From Durusdinium trenchii (taxonomy: Eukaryota > Sar > Dinophyceae > Suessiales > Symbiodiniaceae), in the NCBI GenBank assembly GCA_963970005.1, contig CAXAMN010003847.1, positions 65,162-129,161 of the forward strand: a DNA stretch of 64,000 nt, given 5' to 3'. The position numbers were made by a program, and so were the translations under genes. This document shows, in pieces, positions 60,155-64,000 of the stretch (within the stretch, counting starts at the first letter, position 1; each line of letters opens with the position of its first letter). Below the pieces are notes generated by a model. That model was not told the origin of the DNA. It made no database searches and worked only from the letters and a program-made list of their open reading frames with translations.

Positions 60155-60384
60155 TTACGACAGCCGCGTTCATTGTGAACAGATTTGAGATACCCTGCAA
60201 GAAGGTTCTTGCACAAGCTTTGCACGCCGCTATTGTTCATGGCCCCCGACAGAAGGTGTTCATTGTCTTGGCCTTGGACTACCCCAAAAGAATGGGAAAC
60301 CAACCGCGTTTGCTGCCTGGTGCTGTGTTGGAAGTTCCTTCGTGCTGCCAAGTAAATAGGATTTTTGAGGACTGGAAGAAGTGA
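60155..60384 (+). CDS. Candidate exon
   Basis: After AGTCCCTGCAG. Frame TTAAFIVNRFEIPCKKVLAQ, then HAAIVHGPRQKVFIVLALDY and PRLLPGAVLEVPSCCQ, donor CAA|GTAAAT at 60352, or open to TGA at 60384. Confidence 0.46.
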
Positions 60385-60681
60385 CTCGCCATAGTGAGAA
60401 CTTGCCATTCGCCAAAGATGTTCGGCTCCTCAGGGAGGCCAACAAAGGGTTGATCCACCAACTGGAGACGAGCAGCTCGTCTCCTGTTTGCTGAGACGAG
60501 AGGGGACAGCACAAGAGAATGCAACAGACACTTTGGGACAAACACTTGAAGCTCTCAGTCACCAGTTTGGGCGGTGATGGGTCCCCAAATATAAAAGTAT
60601 AGACACACTATGAAACATTTTCAATTGTTGTCTCCTTGTGTTGGACGCCGTTTCAATCTTTTTGGACATTTTCAAAGCTTT

Positions 60682-60750
60682 TATACCGAATCCCCTCTAA
60701 GAAGTACACACCAAGAAGGACACCATGTACCGAATCCCCTCTAAGAAGTA
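60682..60750. repeat. 46-bp spaced duplication
   Basis: TACCGAATCCCCTCTAAGAA-GTA occurs at 60682-60704 and 60728-60750, right at the 5' end of the next candidate exon. Confidence 0.8.
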
Positions 60751-61056
60751 TGTGAGCAGCTTCTGCCGAAGCACAAGACCTTCGTGACACCACTTGATGC
60801 CCATCTCCATCACCCTGAAGTTGACCTTCGTTCGCAAGATCGTGAGCGGCTAAGCCCGAATTCACAGCAGGACAATGGCACTATTTACTTGCAGAATTCT
60901 CGCGCAAGCTGGTTGACTCCAGACATACTCGAGCACTGGAAGGCTGGGAAATCAACAGAAGTCTTGCACAGGAAGTTGGAGAGGTGGAGAGATGTTTTTG
61001 ATTCTAGAGTTCAGAGCATCACCTGGAAACTCTTCTTTTTGGTGGGCGAACAGTAA
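60746..61056 (+). CDS. Candidate exon, 103 codons
   Basis: Open from after CTCTAAG to TAA: VCEQLLPKHKTFVTPLDAHL, then RSQDRERLSPNSQQDNGTIY, WLTPDILEHWKAGKSTEVL and HRKLERWRDVFDSRVQS. Very protein-like and charged. Not recognised. Confidence 0.5.
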
Positions 61057-61198
61057 TATCGGATTTCTGACAGATTGCTGGATCGGTGTAAAAAGAACAA
61101 CAACATTGGGGTCGGAGCAGCACCCACTCGCACGTTCGGTGTGTGTCCCATGGTGTTTTTTCGCATCTCCATCTGGGGGTGAAATCTCATCCTCTCAG

Positions 61199-61455
61199 CA
61201 GAGCCATTCTCGGAAGTTGCACGGAAGAATACGTTGCACCGAACTCGGGCCCAGGTGTGGCAACGTACCCCACCTGGGCAGACCGTGCGCAACCTTTGGG
61301 GCTATGTCGAAGGTGCCGACCTTCCGAGCGTCCGGTGTTCCGGTGGTGCACCGTTGCGGTGGGCTGAGGGTGTATCTCATGGCCAGTCACTTCTTAAAGA
61401 GAGACTGTGTTATTCACTGGGAAAGGTCTGCGACCGAAACCACCTTCATATATAA
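61199..61455 (+). CDS. Candidate exon, 84 codons
   Basis: Acceptor ATCCTCTCAG. Frame: EPFSEVARKNTLHRTRAQVW, then TPPGQTVRNLWGYVEGADL, SGGAPLRWAEGVSHGQSLL and YSLGKVCDRNHLHI to TAA. Could leave earlier at GAAG|GTGCCG. Confidence 0.48.
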
Positions 61456-61547
61456 AGCTCCATCTGATGGTGCTTGAAGATCAGCATCAACCGGGCCCGG
61501 GTGTGGCGCATCGTTGCTCCGTTTCGTAGCTTGAAGCTCTCAACATT

Positions 61548-61844
61548 GTGAAAACTCTCAGTGCTATATTAAATCATTTCTTCAGAATTGTGTCAGGGAA
61601 AATCGACCGGAAACCCATCGTTTCGGGAGTGAAAACATGTGAACACCATCTGGTTTCCTGCATTGAGCTCCGGGTTCGGTCTTTGTTGGTCAGAGCACGG
61701 AATCCAGTCATGATGGGCACAAAGATGCAGCAGACTCTAGCAGAAAAGATGGTCAGCCATCAGGGTGATTTGGTCCAATGGCCAATCAAGCTCACCATAC
61801 CTCATATTCTGGCCCTGACAGAGGTCCTTGATGTTCTAGATTGA
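61548..61844 (+). CDS. Open frame of 98 codons
   Basis: Reads KTLSAILNHFFRIVSGKIDR, then TCEHHLVSCIELRVRSLLVR, MQQTLAEKMVSHQGDLVQW and a stop at 61842. Protein-like, but with no ATG or clear acceptor. Confidence 0.33.
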   Translation: MKTLSAILNHFFRIVSGKIDRKPIVSGVKTCEHHLVSCIELRVRSLLVRARNPVMMGTKMQQTLAEKMVSHQGDLVQWPIKLTIPHILALTEVLDVLD

Positions 61845-62148
61845 ACAAAAACATTAGCATCGGATACCATTTGATACCTCAAAAAAGCTTCTGACACATC
61901 ACAACAGATGCTGCGGGGTTTATACAGCAGTGCCTTTGGTGGTTCCTTTCGTTGAAGCGACGCCCAGAAGGGTCACGGCGGACGCACTTTTCTCGCGTCG
62001 GAATCCGTTCGCAAGTTGACCGTTGGGGTCTTGATACACCCATAGCGTCCCTGCAGATTCACCCATATCGGTATTCTAACAAACAACATCTTTTGTTCAT
62101 TTCACATTTCACATTCAACAACTAAAGTTGTATTTGTTCCATTCATTT

Positions 62149-62439
62149 TTGATGACAGATATTGCCTGTGACATGACATCTTGGATATCTCTGCACCACC
62201 TCTCAGGAGGCCTTGAGCTGGGCACCTACAGGACCGCGAAACCGGTCTCCCCATTCGCTTGGCGGGCTATGGGACACTCCGAACTCTCATGTTTGGGCAC
62301 CGTTTCCAAACACAGAATCGATGTTCCGATGATCTTCCTTCGATTCGATACCTCCAAAAACGATCCGGGCACCCGAACCAATCCTGGGTGGGTCCGGACC
62401 CCTGCGAAAGTGTCGGGTCCAAGGATTCTTCAGGTGTGA
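62149..62439 (+). CDS. Open frame, possible exon
   Basis: After TTGATGACAG the frame reads IACDMTSWISLHHLSGGLEL, then RAMGHSELSCLGTVSKHRID, to a stop at 62439. Its end is shared with the GGTCCGGACC repeat also seen at 10 kb. Confidence 0.28.
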   Translation: MMTDIACDMTSWISLHHLSGGLELGTYRTAKPVSPFAWRAMGHSELSCLGTVSKHRIDVPMIFLRFDTSKNDPGTRTNPGWVRTPAKVSGPRILQV

Positions 62440-63396
62440 TTTTCAAAAACATATTTTCATGGAGAATGCCCGAGAGCCACATGCCCTCTGAGAGGGTGAT
62501 GTGTTGGACGATTCAAGCGGTCTTGGAGGGTTCCAACTGAGGATGTACTTGGACCCCTAGGATGTGCAACATGAGAATGAGCTCACCAAGGATGCCGCTG
62601 TAGGGGCGTTCTTTTGTTTTGGATGAACATGCATGTTTGCTTGGGAGACACCTTTTGATCATCCATGTCATCAGACAAAGGACAAGCTCGTGTGGTGTGG
62701 GTAGTGAAACGGTAGATGCACCAAATATTGCGAATGTATTTGGTTTTCTAGGGCGGAATGCAGCAAACAAGACATGTTGAACAAGCTCGAATTGACTTAC
62801 GAAGTCTGTGGTTCATTTCATATGATTAGATGCGATTAGTACTAGTACTGACTGAGGCCCAACAACTGAAGACGAATAAACGCATTGTCAACCATTTCTA
62901 TACGTTGGCCATACATGTTGTTGGGTGATGGCACGTTTTGTCCAGTGAGCCTGGCAGCTTGAAAATAGGATAAACTTCACGGAGAACAGTGCCATTTGGG
63001 AAGAGCCGGGAAGCCTTATGCAAGCGAGCCTGGACGTTGGATCTGGGCGCAGGTTTTCCCAGTGTTCCCATTCCTTCTTTGAATCGATGTTCTTAAGTAG
63101 AATTTGGGAGGTGGGTGAATTTTCAAGGGTTCATGGCGCCCGGGGTTTGACCCTTTTTCACTTGTCCAACCTGGTGAGGTTGCCTGTCCGACCGAGTGAG
63201 TGGAGGATGGCTGTGTCTCTGGGTTGGGCACATCTTATGGCCTTGGCTGGGGTCGTGGACCAGCAATTGCTTGTAGTATAAGCCGACCTGGCACTGACGC
63301 GCCTCCTTCCATCCTCCCACAAGGACATCATTGGACACCTTGAACCCTACTAGGAGCAAGGACGCTACTAGGGGCTCCTGTCGACCGATCTTCCAG
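62440..63396. other. No confident gene
   Basis: A frame at 63018-63281 (VRLPVRPSEWRMAVSLGWAH) is open but unsupported. Otherwise plain sequence. Confidence 0.5.
63347..63381 (+). repeat. ACTAGTAG modular repeat, copy 10 (short)
   Basis: CCTACTAGGAGCAAGGACGC followed by TACTAGGGGCTCCTG, just upstream of a candidate exon. Confidence 0.75.
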
Positions 63397-63440
63397 ACCC
63401 TCCGTTGGCAGTTTTGGCCAAGAAAGCCGATGGTTTCCAG
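63397..63440 (+). CDS. Candidate micro-exon
   Basis: CGATCTTCCAG acceptor, PPLAVLAKKADGFQ, and CAG|GTGGGG donor. Sits 15 bp after repeat copy 10. Confidence 0.28.
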
Positions 63441-63619
63441 GTGGGGTGCGCCGGAGAAGCGGCTCATCATCACAGGCGTGGCATGGTGTGGACTCGGTCG
63501 GTCCTGGGACAATTCACGGTCGTGCCGACGCCCGGTGTGTGGCAGTTTTGGTGATGACTTTTCCATGGTTTTCACGGTGGTTCCCCCCTGCCTGTGTTTT
63601 TAGGCAGATTGATGAGTTC

Positions 63620-63639
63620 TCTCCCTCTCTCTCTCTCTA
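63620..63639. repeat. (CT)n microsatellite
   Basis: CTCCCTCTCTCTCTCTCT-type run. Confidence 0.85.
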
Positions 63640-63890
63640 AGTCATGTGTATGTGCATATATCATTGTAATTGTGTTTTGGATAAAGAACAACTATATTAC
63701 TGTAGACCGAAGACGTGTGGGGGCAGAAGCTCGATTGACTTCCCCAGCTCCCAGGCAACCCATCATGGCTGGGCAACCCAGGCGCCATGCAGGCGGTTGC
63801 AGGCGCCGGACCCGGGGAGTCACTGGTCTGGGCACCGTTTCCAGGTCCCCAATGGACCAAGGATCATCAAGGTAGTAACTTGAAAAGAAG

Positions 63891-63983
63891 ACACTAGCAG
63901 TAACAAGGGCATCGGTACTAGGAGCAAGGACGCTGCTAGTAGCTCCTGGCAGTACTACTAGTAACAAGAAGCTACTAGAAGCT
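63891..63983 (+). repeat. ACTAGTAG modular repeat, copy 11
   Basis: Six modules reaching almost to the window edge; it may continue beyond 64000. Confidence 0.8.
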
Positions 63984-64000
63984 TCAGCAAAGCAGTATAG

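Noticed and set aside
1-64000. CRISPR arrays, bacterial operons, rRNA genes
   Set aside because: None seen. Repeats are contiguous or dispersed without unique equal spacers, and the genome style is eukaryotic.

Overview
The window looks like nuclear DNA of a dinoflagellate, most likely a Symbiodiniaceae-type alga. The evidence is a Ty1/copia element whose Gag, integrase and RT resemble the copia proteins that fill dinoflagellate genomes, a 12-base match to the 3' end of the dinoflagellate spliced leader inside its LTR, many short coding-like blocks bounded by GT...AG introns with a G after the acceptor, and several dense repeat families. Family and species attributions are from memory of these families; no search could be run.

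The centre of the window (38173-55602) is one nearly intact, unusually large LTR retrotransposon, 17.4 kb long. It has 160-bp LTRs (TG...CA) that differ at one base, a 5-bp target duplication (TAAAC), a possible half-tRNA primer site next to the 5' LTR and a G-rich polypurine tract next to the 3' LTR. It has three consecutive long reading frames on the + strand. ORF1 (2335 aa) carries coiled-coil Gag, two CCCH zinc fingers, protease, integrase and reverse transcriptase. ORF2 (1940 aa, reached by a -1 shift) carries RNase H, a Rossmann-like Pro-Cys domain, and long unrecognised regions. ORF3 follows ORF2 in the same frame after a single TGA and encodes a CCHC knuckle, a domain that closely fits the Tpt1/KptA RNA 2'-phosphotransferase family with its catalytic R-H-R-R set, and a zinc ribbon. 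About 8 kb of this element lies beyond the normal copia gene set, which is the most novel thing in the window.

The flanks (1-38172 and 55608-64000) have no long intact gene. They hold scattered + strand coding-like blocks of 40-430 bp with plausible splice sites. The best chains are 13706-14482, 16381-19066 (ending in a stop), 32809-33188, 35080-35515 and 58664-61455. These suggest multi-exon genes of the dinoflagellate kind, but I recognise no full product; the exceptions are an ankyrin-like exon and a decayed ankyrin unit near 56.3-56.8 kb and a PHD-like Cys/His cluster near 12.2 kb.

The remaining sequence is repeat-rich: a 1.8-kb satellite with a 13-bp period at 4.7-6.5 kb (containing a 10-N gap), a preceding 52-bp tandem repeat, a ~190-bp tandem repeat at 12.6-13.5 kb, eleven dispersed copies of a modular ACTAGTAG-type repeat in both orientations, several small inverted-repeat (MITE- or introner-like) elements, and simple-sequence tracts.
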